Assembly: GCA_018881555.1 (NCBI GenBank)
Contig: JACAXG010000122.1
Span: 1,646,705 to 1,710,704 of the forward strand
Length of the DNA stretch: 64,000 nt
Source: Amblyornis subalaris
Taxonomy: Eukaryota > Chordata > Aves > Passeriformes > Ptilonorhynchidae
Direction of reading: 5' to 3'
The notes beneath the pieces are model-generated. The model did not search any database. It had not been told where the DNA came from and saw only the letters and a program-made list of their open reading frames with translations. Positions 41,228 to 52,108 of this stretch are shown one piece after another. Position 1 is the first letter of the stretch, and every line of letters starts with the position of its first letter. A program made the position numbers and the translations under genes.

Positions 41228-41269
41228 TAGATAGATATCTCTATATATATCTATCTCTATATATATATT
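41193..41269. repeat. AT-rich microsatellite (TA)n with TATC/TAGA interruptions
   Basis: An uninterrupted (AT) run covers about 41195-41217, followed by ACACATATACATAGATAGAT and CTCTATATATATCTATCT-type units. It lies between the LTR at 40612-41097 and the CR1 at 41278. Likely length-polymorphic. Confidence 0.95.
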
Positions 41270-41277
41270 CTTTACAA

Positions 41278-41708
41278 GGGCAACAAGGCTGGTGAAGAAT
41301 CTGGAACACGAGTCCTATGAGGAGCGGCTGAGGGAGCTGGGGGTATTAAGCTTGGAGAAAAGGAGGATCAGGAGAGACCTTATCACTCTCTACAAACCTC
41401 TGAAAGGAGGTTGTGGCCAGATGGGGGTCAGCATCTTCTCCCAGGCAACCAGCAACAAGACAAGAGTACACAGTCTTAAGCTGCGCCAGAAGAGGTTTAG
41501 GCTGGACATTAATAATTTCTTCACAGAAGGGTGATTGGGCATTGGAATGGGTTGCCCAGGGAGATGGTGGAGTCACCATCCCTGGAGCTGCTTAAGAAAA
41601 GACTGGACGTGGCACTTAGTGCCAGGGTCTAGTGACGAGGTGGTGTTAGGTCATAGGTTGGACTTGATGATCTCAAAGATCTTTTCGAACCTAGTTGATT
41701 CGGTGACA
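41278..41708 (+). mobile_element. CR1 LINE fragment
   Basis: Sense CR1: GAGGAGCGGCTGAGGGAGCT, AGGAGAGACCTTATCACTCT, TGGTTGCCC-type block (41549) and the terminal GTTGGACTTGATGATCTC then GATTCGGTGACA. It is truncated at 5', and its frames are ORF2 leftovers plus 3' UTR. The copy is well preserved compared with the one at 16878. Confidence 0.95.
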
Positions 41709-41709
41709 T

Positions 41710-43177
41710 TGTGCTGGTTAGACCCGGTGTGAAACAAATCTGATTGGTTAAAACAGATGATGGATAGTTGTGTAAGCCACTTGATTTCAGACTACAACTC
41801 TGGTAATATGTTATAAAAAACCACCCAGGAACTAACTCTTACTTGTTCCCAGCTGCACCCACGAGTGGCAGAGGCCTCTCTTCCCCCCCTCCCCCGCCCC
41901 GGTCCAGGGGCCCATGGCCTGGGAGTCTGGCAGAGGGCCCCGGCCTCACCCCCACCAGTCCCATGCCCTTTGAACCCGAGAGGAGCTGGTCTATTGCCAT
42001 CTGGACCAAGGCTAAACAGAGAAGCAGCCAAGCCGGGCAGAAGCTGAGAGAAGCTGACATTTGCTGGAGAAAAAAGCCCCCCTCCTTTTCCCTTTCAGAG
42101 GTGGATGGGTGGGATCAAAGAGTGACCTTGCTGCTGCAGATAAGGCGAATTGCAGGGAAGTAATTAGCAGCTAATAAGACTGTTACAAAATTGGGTAGCT
42201 GCCAGCGTAGACAACGTAGTTCCGGGGGAGAGCCTTGGGCCCTGGGAAGAGAGCCTGATATAGACTGGAGACGCAGCTGTACAGCTGAATTATCTGATGG
42301 GAGCATGTAAGTTGTTACAAATAATTCTGTAGGCATTTTCTGCAAATATTAACCTCTTCTCTAAGCCAGAGAGAAAGGAACGCAGTCTTGTGAAGGAGAT
42401 AAATATGGAGACCAGCAGACTACTGAGCAAGAAAGACGGAAGTGAAACAGGAAGTGCCAGAGGAGGAGCCATTTTTATTAGCATCGGGATTTTCACTTTT
42501 CTGTGAGCTGTGTGATCTGTAATACATCCAACCCAATTTTCTCTGTAACTCACAAAATATGAGACATGGAGGAATTTCAAATTCATCAGCCTAAGATAAG
42601 AACATTTTATGTTGTTGAGCAGATGAAATTGCAGTCTTTAGAGATTAGGAGTAAAAGCAGGAGACTGTACCTTTGGTGCCTTTAGGCTGGGATGACTTAT
42701 TCTTAAATGCTTAACCCCATTAGACTTTTCTTGTGACCCACAAACTGCTGAGAGTATTGTGGGAGAGACTATACACCACTGCAAAACCTGGGTGGGCTGT
42801 GGTGTTTTCCTGAAGGTTTGGGACCACACTGAAGACACTCTGTAGGGAGCTATCTTCTGTGGCATGGATCCCACTACAGGACAGAAAGAACTCTTTTATC
42901 CCATAAAGTGGCAATAAGAACTCTTAATCAAAAGATCAGAATCTCATGTTTATGTCCTTTGTGTGATCAGTAAGGAAGACTGGGATGTATTGGGAGGAGA
43001 ATGATATTTGTACATTATGCTTTAATATTTTTTTTTTATTCTCTCTATTCTTAGTAGTAGTTACTGAATAAATTTATTTAATCATTTTTCAAGCTTGTGG
43101 CCTGTTTTTGCCATCTCACATCCTCTGAAGAATATAGCATGGAGGTCTGGAGTCTACCCACAGGCTAACCCTTGACA
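41710..43177 (+). mobile_element. Long avian ERV LTR-like element, probably solo
   Basis: Starts TGTGCTGGTTAG and ends CTAACCCTTGACA, i.e. TG...CA. The flanking 5-mers are GACAT (41705-41709) and GAGAT (43178-43182), four of five identical, which suits an aged 5-bp ERVL-type duplication. A TATA box (GTTATAAAAAACC) lies at about 41811 and a poly(A) signal (GAATAAATTTATT) at about 43066, followed by GGCCTGTTTTTGCC, a block shared with known avian LTRs. The 1.25-kb gap between TATA and AATAAA is longer than a normal R region, so it may be a compound or non-autonomous element. No retroviral genes seen. The G/C-rich 41870-41960 portion is part of it. Confidence 0.6.
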
Positions 43178-43489
43178 GAGATATGTATGTATATAAACAC
43201 AGACACACAGTTTCCTTTTGTACTTCCAGTGTGAAAAGTATCATAATTATCAAGCTGTTTCAATCAAATGCTCTCACCCTTGATCACCACCCTCTTTTTC
43301 TCACACAGGGAGGAATTCCTGGCCATCTGTAAGAGCCTAACAATAAGACAAATGCTTCAAAAAGTGCTTCATGTATGCTTCAAAAAAGTGCTGCGTCATT
43401 GTGTCTGCTTATCAGTGGGATGGACTTTTAAGTGAGCAGCCTGCCTTGAGGCCTCCAAAAAGAGGGCAAAACCTGTGGAAAAGCCGTGG

Positions 43490-43900
43490 TGGAGAAGAAA
43501 GGAGAAGGGCAGAATTTCTGACCTCCGCCTGCGCCCACCCGCCTCCCACCTGGCCTGCTGCGAGACACCGAGGGCGCTCCGGGAGCCGCCGCCGCCAGCC
43601 TGAGGAGAGCTGCCCGCCGCTCCTGCCCCCGCGGAGCCCAGGGCCGAGGGAGCTGCGGGAACGCCCCTCTCCCCGCTCCCGCGGGCTGAGGCGGCAGCAC
43701 CGCCAGCGGGCCCAGGGCTCGGCCGCGGGGGTCGGACACCGCGCCCGCTCCTCGGGAGCACGGGCGGCCGCATCCCGGCCGAACTGCTCCACGGATCCGA
43801 GAAGGCAGATAACACACTTCGAGCGGCAGATGGAACGAAGGAAAAAAAGGCTCAAAACTGCTTCGCTCCCCCTGCCTCCGTCTCAGCAACAAGACAGGTA
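43490..43900. promoter_or_regulatory. Orphan CpG island
   Basis: About 400 bp of very GC-rich, CpG-dense sequence (e.g. GGCCGCGGGGGTCGGACACC, around 43720) stands out sharply from AT-rich flanks. Open frames exist on both strands (43371-43901 plus; 43428-43904 minus), but they are low-complexity Arg/Pro/Ala/Gly frames of the kind any CpG-rich DNA gives, and I recognise no protein. A donor-like CAG|GTAGCA ends the island at 43897/43898 on the plus strand. It lies about 7 kb upstream of the UGCG island and about 300 bp downstream of an LTR-like element. It could be the promoter and first exon of a lncRNA, the 5' end of an unrecognised neighbour, or an alternative UGCG promoter. Confidence 0.65.
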
Positions 43901-43904
43901 GCAC

Positions 43905-44689
43905 AGTGTGGTGGTGGCCTATCCTATGCTTTTAAAGTAACCTTAGCTTTTTCTAACTTTTCTCTAGTTTCATCTTTTCTCTCTGGCTCCTTTGCCATTA
44001 AATAAAATATATCAATTTTTTGGTATCAACATTTGATCCCGTTTGGTCTTAATCTCACGTTTTGGGAACATTACAAACCTAAGCACCTCCGGCTTTATGC
44101 ACACAGAGGCTTGGCTCCTCTGGGTCTAAACCGGATTGTAACACCATCCTCCTTAGCCTGTGGCTCGGCAATGATCAAAATACTGTGGCCAGATGGTTTT
44201 GTTTTCAGGAGGTGAAGATAGCATGATATTCCCCAGAAGGAGCATGTAGTTTGTTTATAGGACATTACACTTTTAAAAAATAAAACACCGGTGTGTAGAC
44301 ATGACAATTTTGTGGCAGTCTGTATATTGAAAAATAATGTCTTTTCATCTTAGAGGGATTATCCTTGTTCTGAAAATTTCAAAATAGAAATGGAGACGAG
44401 GAGGTAAAGAATAAAAAGAGACCAGACGAAAGTTGAAAAAAAAATTACCTGCTAACACTTATAACAAAGCCCCAAGCCCCATTGTTCTTGCTTACTGATA
44501 ATTGGAAATTAAAAGGACAAACTCTGGAGTACGCAAGAGAGGACAAGCCAGAGCAAACATTTGGAGATGGGCCTTGGAGAACAAACCCTTAAGAAATGTG
44601 GCCACCAAAGTGAAGAATAAGAACTTTGAAGGAGAGTCAGGAAAAAGCAGTAAAGAAATGGAAGATATTCAGAACGTATTAAGGAAAGA
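43905..44689. other. Spacer between CpG island and CR1
   Basis: AT-rich sequence. The open frame at 44502-44795 (KRTNSGVRKRGQARANIW...) runs into the CR1, and its first half may be a diverged upstream CR1 part, but I could not anchor it. Confidence 0.45.
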
Positions 44690-46190
44690 GGTTGAAAAGG
44701 CCTGCATGAATAAGCAAGGGCTCATTCTCAAAATCAAGTATAAAATGGAATCTTACAAGAGGTGGAGCAGGACAGGCAGCTCCGGAGGAATATAGACACA
44801 CTTTCTGAGCACACAGGGAAAGCCACAGTCCATCTGGAGTTGAATCTGATGACGAATGTGAAGGATGCTGTTCTTCTACAAGTACCCTGGAGCAAAAGTA
44901 AGATCACAGAAAATGTAGGACCACTGCTTAAGCAGGGAGGATACCTAGTGACAAAGGACATGGAGAAGACTGAATTACTCAGTGCCTACCTTCAGTGTAG
45001 GAGGATTAGGTTAGCAAACGTTGAATGGTACTGGACACACAGGAGACCATTCGATCTCATGGATGCACATGAATGCTGAGGCCTCTGGCCTCTTCTGATT
45101 GTCTTTGACAGATCAGGCAGAACATGGGAGGTTCCTGAGGACTAGGAGAAAGCAAATGTCCCTCCTGTTTTCCAGAAGGGCAACAAGTTACAGCCAGAAA
45201 ACTACAGGCTGATTAGCCTCCCTTCAATCCCTGGGACAGTGATGGATCAACTATCCTGGAAAAATTTTAAACAATCGAAGAACAAGAAAGTGATTGGGAG
45301 TAGTCAGCATGGACTTATGCAGTGGGAACCAGCCTGGTAGCCTTCTATGACCAGATGACTGGTTTGGTGAATAAGGGGTGGTAACTGATGTTGTGAATCT
45401 GAACTTCAGGGGAAGGCTTGTACTGTCTCCCATAATATCTTCATAGACACACTGATAAGGAATGAACCAGATGAGGGTATGGTGAAGTAAACTGAAAGCT
45501 GACTTGAACAGCCAGGCTCCAAGCCTTGTGATCAGTGGCAAGAAGTCCAGCTGGAGGCCAGTCACTATTGGAATGTATCAAGCGTCAATAGTGGGGCCAG
45601 TGCTGTTTGAACCCTCAGAAAGTTTCCAAATGATATAAACTGGGAGGTGTGGCTGATAACATACACGGGTGGATTGCAATGCAGAGGGATTTTAACAGTC
45701 TGGAGATTGGAATTCAAGTCTTGGAATTCAAGAAAGAGCATTCCAAGTCCTGCATCTGGGACACTGAGGGCAAACTGTCTGGAAGGCAGCTTTGTAGATA
45801 AGCATCTGGGGGTGCTGGTGGACACAAAGTTGACTATAAGCAGCAATGTGCCCCTTGGACAAAGAAGGCCAACATCATCCTGGTTTTCATTGTTACATGC
45901 ATTGCCACTACGTGTAGTAGAATGGAAATAGACCAGCTGAGGGTCACAAAGATGGCAGAAACTGGAGCATCTGACATACGAGGAGAGATGAAAGAATGGG
46001 ATTTTTCAACCTGCAGAAGGCTTAGGGGAATGTTACCAATGTGTACAAATATCTGGTCGGGGGCAGTAATGAAGATGGAGACAGACTCCAAACTCGGCAA
46101 ACTACTCTAGATGACCCTACTCAAGCAGTAGCTTGGAATAAATGATCTCCAGAGGTCTCTTCCAAACTCAGCTATTCTGTGACTCTGTGA
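44690..46190 (+). mobile_element. CR1 LINE, longer copy with RT-region remnants
   Basis: Sense CR1 extending further upstream than the other copies. It includes the segment AAAGCCACAGTCCATCTGGA (about 44819), then GGACCACTGCTTAAGCAGG, GAGAAGACTGAATTACTCAG, the reverse-transcriptase block CAGGCTGATTAGCCTCCCTT (about 45206), GGGGCCAGTGCTGTTTGA, and a 3' tail AGCTATTCTGTGACTCTGTG. The translated pieces are broken by many stops and frameshifts. This is a dead copy of about 1.5 kb, the 5' boundary of which is approximate. Confidence 0.88.
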
Positions 46191-49100
46191 AATTATTTAC
46201 CTTGGTTTTCTGAATGTAATTATTCTCCAAGTATTCCACAATTTAATGCTGAGTGCATAAGCATAATCATTTCCAACAGCAATACTTGGAAGGTTTATAG
46301 GTTAGTGTAGACCTGGATCAATTTGTCAAGAAAAATGCATGCACCTGAAACATTTGCATGGCTCTTACAATATTGTTTGAGATTTAAAAAAAAAACCTGC
46401 TTGCATGTTCTCTTACAAAATGACTTCTGAAGATCAAAAGTACTGAGGCCTCATTCCTCAGAGATCTGTACTTTAAGGTTTCACTGCAACCTATAGCTTT
46501 AACTTTTTCAATCCCTGGGCGTAAGAGCTTTGGCATCTAATTTTTCTGGTGTTCAATTTTTTAAGACACAGTACCAGGCAAGAGAAAGACTGTGTTATGG
46601 GTAGCTACATTTGTTAAACCTCACAGACCACTTCACACATGCTGATCAGATAGCTTGTTATTGCCAAATAAAGAGGATACTGGCAGAACTGTCTGTGTTT
46701 GGTCTCCCTCTCTTGCCCCTACACAGACTTTTATATTTACAAGTGCTCTAGGACTTAGATAAAGTTCTAAACTCACTTATGCATGGAAACTAACAAGCAG
46801 GGAGCAATTGCACAGATTTCTGTATCAAATCCAACTAATAACTGCATACTTTTTTCATAATCTAAACATTTAAACGAGATGCAAGACAGAGTATTTATAT
46901 AATAACAGACATGCAGACCTGCAATACACACACTTCTCTGATTTAATTTAAAAAAAAAGGAAAAAAAAGAGGGATTTTAATAAAAGGAGACAGACATTTC
47001 AGAGTTTAAATTACTAAAACCATATTTCAAAGACACACAATTCCTACCAATGCATATTCCCTTTACAATAAGTTATTTTACAAAGCAGTTTCAGAGTGCA
47101 GATGCATTAATGGTTTTAATCATTAGGCAAAGAGAAAACTTCCACTGTCTGGCCACTTATTTCTATATTTTCCTAAAGGAAAAGACACATAAGCAAGAAA
47201 AAGCTAATTTGTCCTTGCCTTCTATTTGCCCCAAACCTGTGATATCATTCTAAACAGAAACAGTAATAGTAAAGTGAACTGGAGAGTATATACTTGGAAA
47301 CACTAACACAAACTCTGAAATAGCATTTCAGCAGATTTTAAATACAATTTTAACTGTAATCCAGGTGACAAACTGTCTTGCCATCTGAAGGTGAAGACTT
47401 AGACCAGTTTTATCTCTCCCAAGCTTATGTAAACAATGGTTTTCAACAGAAACTGATGGTTGAGAAGAAAACCGTGAGGTTTGTATAGGGATTGAAAGCT
47501 TTTACAGATGCACTAGTAAGAGAAACTTTTCTGGTTTTGGTTTCCACAGCCTTCTCAGCACTAATACCAGTATCACTACAGGTTAACCCACTAATGTTCC
47601 TTCATTAACGATCAAATTACATTTATCCCTTTTTATCAGTTCAAAATTACATGAGTGTTTAGATTGCACCATTTTTGCTGTTGGAACAAGTTGTCTCTAT
47701 CTAGGCCACTTACGCCCTTTAGGAAGGAGACTTCTATTAAACTGATCTTTTTCTGTCTGCAACAAACTACACTCACGCACTCTTAACTGAGTTCATCGAT
47801 ATTTTGGCAAAATGATGAATGAGCCATGATCAGCAGCTTTATAGCACATGGGAGAGCTAGTTTTGTTTTTAAATTAACCATAGTACACGTTAGCATGAAG
47901 TCCCAAGCACTTGATTAAAACACCACGGTGTATCATGCATAATGATCATGAGGCATAATGAGGCACCTTTGAGGAGGCAGATTTGCACTACTTGAAGAAC
48001 AGTGCTCTCTGTGAATTGTTGCACTCCACACTGACAGAGGGGAGTATGTCCTCTGCCACTGAACTGTCACAGCTCCAGGAGGCCCCATGCTTCAGGGAAC
48101 CTTTTCTCTTTGCTCTGCCACTAGGCTTAATCTACATGCTGAAAGAATCCCTGTGGCAGTAGGTTTGACCAGAGAAGTTGCTCAGGTCGAAGGCCTTACC
48201 ATACCTGATTTTCCTCCATTATAATCCTGAAAGTATATTGAAACTTCAGGTTTTAAACCAGCCATCAACTTGAATGTTGAGTGCTGCAGCTTTTTGCCTT
48301 AAATGCCTCATGAGAGAGAAGTTCTTTCTCCCCATACAACTGGTGGGCAGAGTGACATCCCGGAGAGGATGGCAGAAAAATGGATCCTTTTCTAAACAAA
48401 GTTATTTATGCTAATTTGGCATTTTCCCGTGTAACATTGTTTGAGGACTGCTCATTCATCAGTATGGTTTGCTGAAGGAGTCAGCACCTTTATTCATTTT
48501 ATTTATGAAGAAGCCTCAGCAAAGTTTGTTTGCATGGAGCCATTAACCCTACCTATTGCACAATAAGCAGCCTCTCAATGTAATCTCCCAGGCAAACACC
48601 TTCTAGGACAATGAATAAGCTTTACTGCTTCCATTTAATAAACTGTGATTATCTGCTTTACAGACTACTGGAAACAGGCCCTCAATCTTCCTCAATTCCC
48701 TGTACTGACATATTTTAATCCAAGATACTGTTTTGCGTAGGCTATTTCTGCCTTGGAAGAGAGATGCAAGTCAAAGAGTTAAGGGTTGTATCAGCTATAT
48801 TCCAACAGTTCATATGTATCAGCTCATAATTCTCTGACTAGTCTTGTGGCAGTGCCAACATTGAGCATGGCAATTCAAATCATGGCTAAAAAATGCCTAT
48901 ATAGCTCATTGAGGCAATCTTAAATCAACATAAATGTGATCATTAGACTCTAAATGCAGGAACAAATAGAAAAAAACCTGCCACTTTCAGTTACAAATGA
49001 CATACAAACACAATAGGGGAATTTAAAAATTAAGGTAATTTGTTTTACTTGAAAATTTATTTTTAAGGAAGTTATAATTAGAAATCATTGAAGCCAGTGA

Positions 49101-50235
49101 AAAGGTATGTTCTTGGCTCCATGATTTATTTATGTGGAAACTAACATTAACCAGGAACTAACAGACTACACAGGCAGTGTTGGCTCTAGGATGGACTCAT
49201 ACCTCACCTGTTCTTTCCAGTATTAGTAGTTTTTCACTTTTAGTTTTAAATTGTACTTTTAATATGTTCAATTCCACACCAGATGAGATTCCATCTTTCC
49301 TGACAGTAAGGTGTCTTTAAATCGCTACATCCTAACTTCTCATATACAGCTAGAGCTACCTTGAAACCCAATTCTTTCTACAGTTATTGTGGTGACTAGA
49401 ATACTTTTCAAAACCAGGACTCAGTTATTGGCAGAATTTAGGAACACTCCTTTACCTGCATTAATACAAGAGAGCTGTGGAGGAAAAAAACTATTAGAGA
49501 ACATGCATACACTGCAATGTTCAGCTTGTCTTATTGGTCAAGAGTCCCGAGAAAGTGTACCTTCTCATGTACAGGTAAACAATCTCTTTTGTATGGCTAT
49601 GCTTCTTCTGGCAAACTCAGTATGCACACACAGCTGGTCAAGTCATTTTATCTTCCCACAGCATACCCCAGATTAATGCAGTTAAATTTAAAACAGTTAA
49701 TGCAATGCATGTTTGCCTATTACACAATAAGCCAAAAAATATAAATTGACATTTCTGACCCCAGATCTAAAATGCTAAACTGTAAAAGTGAGCAGAACTG
49801 TTGAGAGGTTTCTTCATATGAACCCCCTCAAAAATGGGGCCACATTACAGTAATAGGAATTGCTATAAACACTGTAATGAAATAAAGGCAGGGATAGCTG
49901 GCTCAGAGGATTAGTAATGAGCAACTGACTCTTTCATTAACCAGGCACTAACTCAAACGTAGCCAAGGCTGGTAGTCACCAGGTTGCTTTAGCACTGCTT
50001 GGGCTCTGCAGATGGCAGTGTGACTGCTGGAAATGCCCTAGTCCTTGGAGGAGCTGCTCTGACTCACAGAGGTCAGCACCACCAGCGACTCACAGGTGCA
50101 CACCTATGCTAGAAATAGCAATCCTGTCCTGCAGCATTCACCATGACCAAGAAAGTGTGGACTCAACAGCAATAAGGAAAAATAACAAAGGCCATGCAGC
50201 CCCTGTATCAGCCCCCTCTGCACTAGATCTCAGGA
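46191..50235. other. Unique sequence upstream of UGCG, possible regulatory region
   Basis: About 4 kb with no CR1 or LTR that I can recognise and no gene-like frame. Purine-rich A-tracts occur at 46387 and 46950-46972. The 47880-48760 part is less A/T-monotonous and free of repeats, and could be conserved non-coding DNA, but that cannot be judged without alignment. Confidence 0.5.
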
Positions 50236-50630
50236 TCACAGAACAGTTAGTGCTGGAAGGGACCTCTGGAGATCGTGCAGTTCAATTCCCTGCCAAGGCA
50301 GGGTCACCTAGAACAGATGACACAGGAACGTGAGGGTGCGTTTTGAATGTCTGCAGACAGGGAGACTCCCATAACCTCCGTAGGTAGTCTGTTCCAGTGC
50401 TCTGCCAGTGCAAGCTCTTCTTCATGTTGAGGGAAACTTCTTGGTGAAACTTCTTGTGTTTTAGTTTGCGGCCATTGCTCCTTGTCCTGTCGCTGGGCAT
50501 CGCCGAAAAGAGTCTGGCACCATGGTCTTGGCACTCGACTTTGAGATATTTATATACATTGATAAGATCCTCTCTCAGTTTTCTCTGGACTAAACAGGCC
50601 CAGGTCCCGGAGTATCTTCTCAGATATGCT
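50236..50630 (-). mobile_element. CR1 LINE fragment abutting the UGCG CpG island
   Basis: Antisense CR1 3' end: TCACAGAACAGTTAGTGCTG then GGAAGGGACCTCTGGAGATC, TTCATGTTGAGGGAAACTTC, CATTGCTCCTTGTCCTGTCG. Its 5'-truncated end is at about 50625, within tens of bases of the start of the GC-rich promoter island. The minus-strand frame through here belongs to CR1 and the CpG island and is not a gene. Confidence 0.93.
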
Positions 50631-50901
50631 CGGCAACGTCCCGCTGCCCCGATCCCTACCTCTGTGGATAAGGGGCTTACTCTGACCTCCCCAGCGGCCA
50701 ACAGCCAAGTCGGACGACACGGAGCCGGCGCCTCCGCCGCGCCCGCACCCCTCCCGGGCGGCCGGGCCGGACCGGGCGGGGAGCGCCCGCCCCGCGCCTG
50801 CCCGCCGCCACCGTGGCCCCGCACTTCGCTCGGCGGCCCGAGGGGGACGGGCCCAAGGTCAGGCGGCGGCGGCGGCGGGCGGGGGGCCGGGCCGGTAACG
50901 G

Positions 50902-51039
50902 ATGTGCCCGCCCGCCCCGCCTCCTGCGCTGACAGAAAGGCGGCGGCGGCGGCTCTCAGTGCGCCCGCGGTGTCGCGCGCAGGCCGGTGCGGAGCAGCAG
51001 CTGCGCCTCCGGAGCCCCCCCAGAGCCCGCCCGCGGTAA
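50902..51039 (+). other. Possible upstream ORF in UGCG 5' leader
   Basis: ATG at 50902 opens a 45-codon frame ([17 protein letters not shown]...) ending at TAA 51037-51039, before the UGCG start at 51129. It is real as a leader uORF only if transcription starts upstream of 50902. The composition is simply that of GC-rich DNA. A translational damping role is conceivable but unsupported. Confidence 0.3.
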
Positions 51040-51128
51040 CCGCCGCTCCGCCGCCCGCGGGCCGCCCGCGCCCCCGCCTCGCTGCGCTCCGCCGCCGGCT
51101 CCTGCCCGGGCCGCCGCGCCCCCCGGGG

Positions 51129-51226
51129 ATGGCGGTGGTGGCCCTGGCCTTGGAGGGGCTCGCCATCTTCGGGCTCATCCTCTTCGTCGTGCTCTGGCTC
51201 ATGCACTTCATGTCCATCATCTACAC
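51129..51226 (+). CDS. UGCG: Ceramide glucosyltransferase, coding exon 1 (partial gene)
   Basis: First coding exon of UDP-glucose ceramide glucosyltransferase, which transfers glucose from UDP-glucose to ceramide on the cytosolic face of the Golgi and so starts glycosphingolipid synthesis (CAZy family GT21). The 98 nt encode 32 full codons plus two bases of a split Thr codon (phase 2). The peptide starts [10 protein letters not shown], has a hydrophobic anchor at about residues 11-32 ([17 protein letters not shown]) and ends MSIIYT. From memory of the human protein, 24 of these 33 residues are identical, including LWLMHFM and IIYT. The start has G at -3 and +4. The same frame is open further upstream, but the chosen ATG matches the known N terminus. 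The catalytic D..DXD..QXXRW region lies in later exons outside this window. Confidence 0.95.
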
Positions 51227-51232
51227 GTAAGC
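51227..51232 (+). other. UGCG: Splice donor of UGCG exon 1
   Basis: TAC AC|GTAAGC: a near-consensus donor directly after the anchor-encoding sequence. It splits the Thr codon after its second base, at the position where the known protein continues into RLHLNKK in the next exon. Confidence 0.9.
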
Positions 51233-52108
51233 ACCGGGGTGCGGGGGCGGATGGCGCCGGCGTTGTTCCGTCACCCACCCGCCATCGCGCCCGGAGCGCC
51301 CGGGCAGCGGGCCCCGTCCGCCCCACCGCCTCCGCCCGGGCCGGCGGCTCCTCTGCCCGCGCGTGTCAGCCCGGGGACGCGCCTACCTCCCTCTGGCGTG
51401 GTTCCTGCAGACCCCGCCGAGAGACTCGGGCGTCGGGCTGGCCGTGCTCGGGGCACGGCTGGGTTCCTGCCAATGGTCTTCGGGTAAAAACCGTCCTCTG
51501 GGTTTCTGCCTCCTGCTCTGCGCCGTGATCTTTGCTCCTTTGCCGTTAGTGCTGCTGGGGAAGGCTTGGGGTTTGTTGTGTACTGGTGCACCTGTGAAGT
51601 GTGGCTTTTCCGGTCGTGGTGGGAGACCAGGGTGCACAGGACCTACAGAATGTATGGTGTTTGACTGTGTGACGGCTGTAGAGCAGAACAACTGCAAGAG
51701 CACAGTACCGTGCGCCAGCCATAAGCACACTTCTTTTTTGTATTGAGAAATAATGATAGTACTAGTAAAAACAAGTATGTATTGTGAGTCAGATCCTTCT
51801 TGGGTAAGTCCACGTAAAAATGCTTTTAGAGTTTGTGAGTAGTGTTTGCTTTTTAGTGACTGACAAAGCAGATAGAACCTGGCAGAGGAATTTTCTGTGG
51901 GTATATGGGGAAAGTATTAAGAATGCATTTCTTTGTAGATAGGAGTTTTGCTCTCTTAAGTAAAAGGCCACTCTTGCATCACTACTAGGATTAGAAAATA
52001 CCTGAACTTCTGTTCGCTTTCCTTGTGCTTATCTATTCTCCTTTCTTGCTGTTCCACTGCATCTGATAGCTACCTTGTGATAAACCTCAGCCCTTGTTGA
52101 AAGCAAAG

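Larger units (their letters stand above)
50640..51500 (+). promoter_or_regulatory. UGCG: CpG island: UGCG promoter, 5' UTR and start of intron 1
   Basis: A dense CpG island centred on UGCG exon 1. No TATA box is evident at a plausible distance from the ATG. There are GC boxes of Sp1 type: GGGCGGGG at 50774-50781, CGCCCGCCCCGCG at about 50784-50796, and GCCCGCCCCGCCTCC at about 50908-50922. This matches the TATA-less, GC-box promoter expected of a housekeeping gene. The transcription start cannot be fixed from sequence but should lie within about 50650-51050. The island continues through exon 1 into intron 1, to around 51500. Confidence 0.85.

Noticed and set aside
43371..43904. Frames of 139-176 codons on both strands at the orphan CpG island
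   Set aside because: Overlapping Arg/Pro/Ala/Gly-rich frames on both strands are typical of CpG-rich DNA; no known domain, no strong start context.
50282..51220. A 312-codon minus-strand frame
   Set aside because: It is composed of Ala/Gly/Arg/Pro-rich CpG-island complement fused to CR1 ORF2 remnant; no coherent protein.
50454..51230. A 258-codon plus-strand frame running through CR1 and the CpG island into UGCG exon 1
   Set aside because: The upstream part reads antisense CR1 and GC-rich leader DNA; the known UGCG protein starts at the ATG at 51129. The open frame reflects lack of stops in GC-rich sequence.
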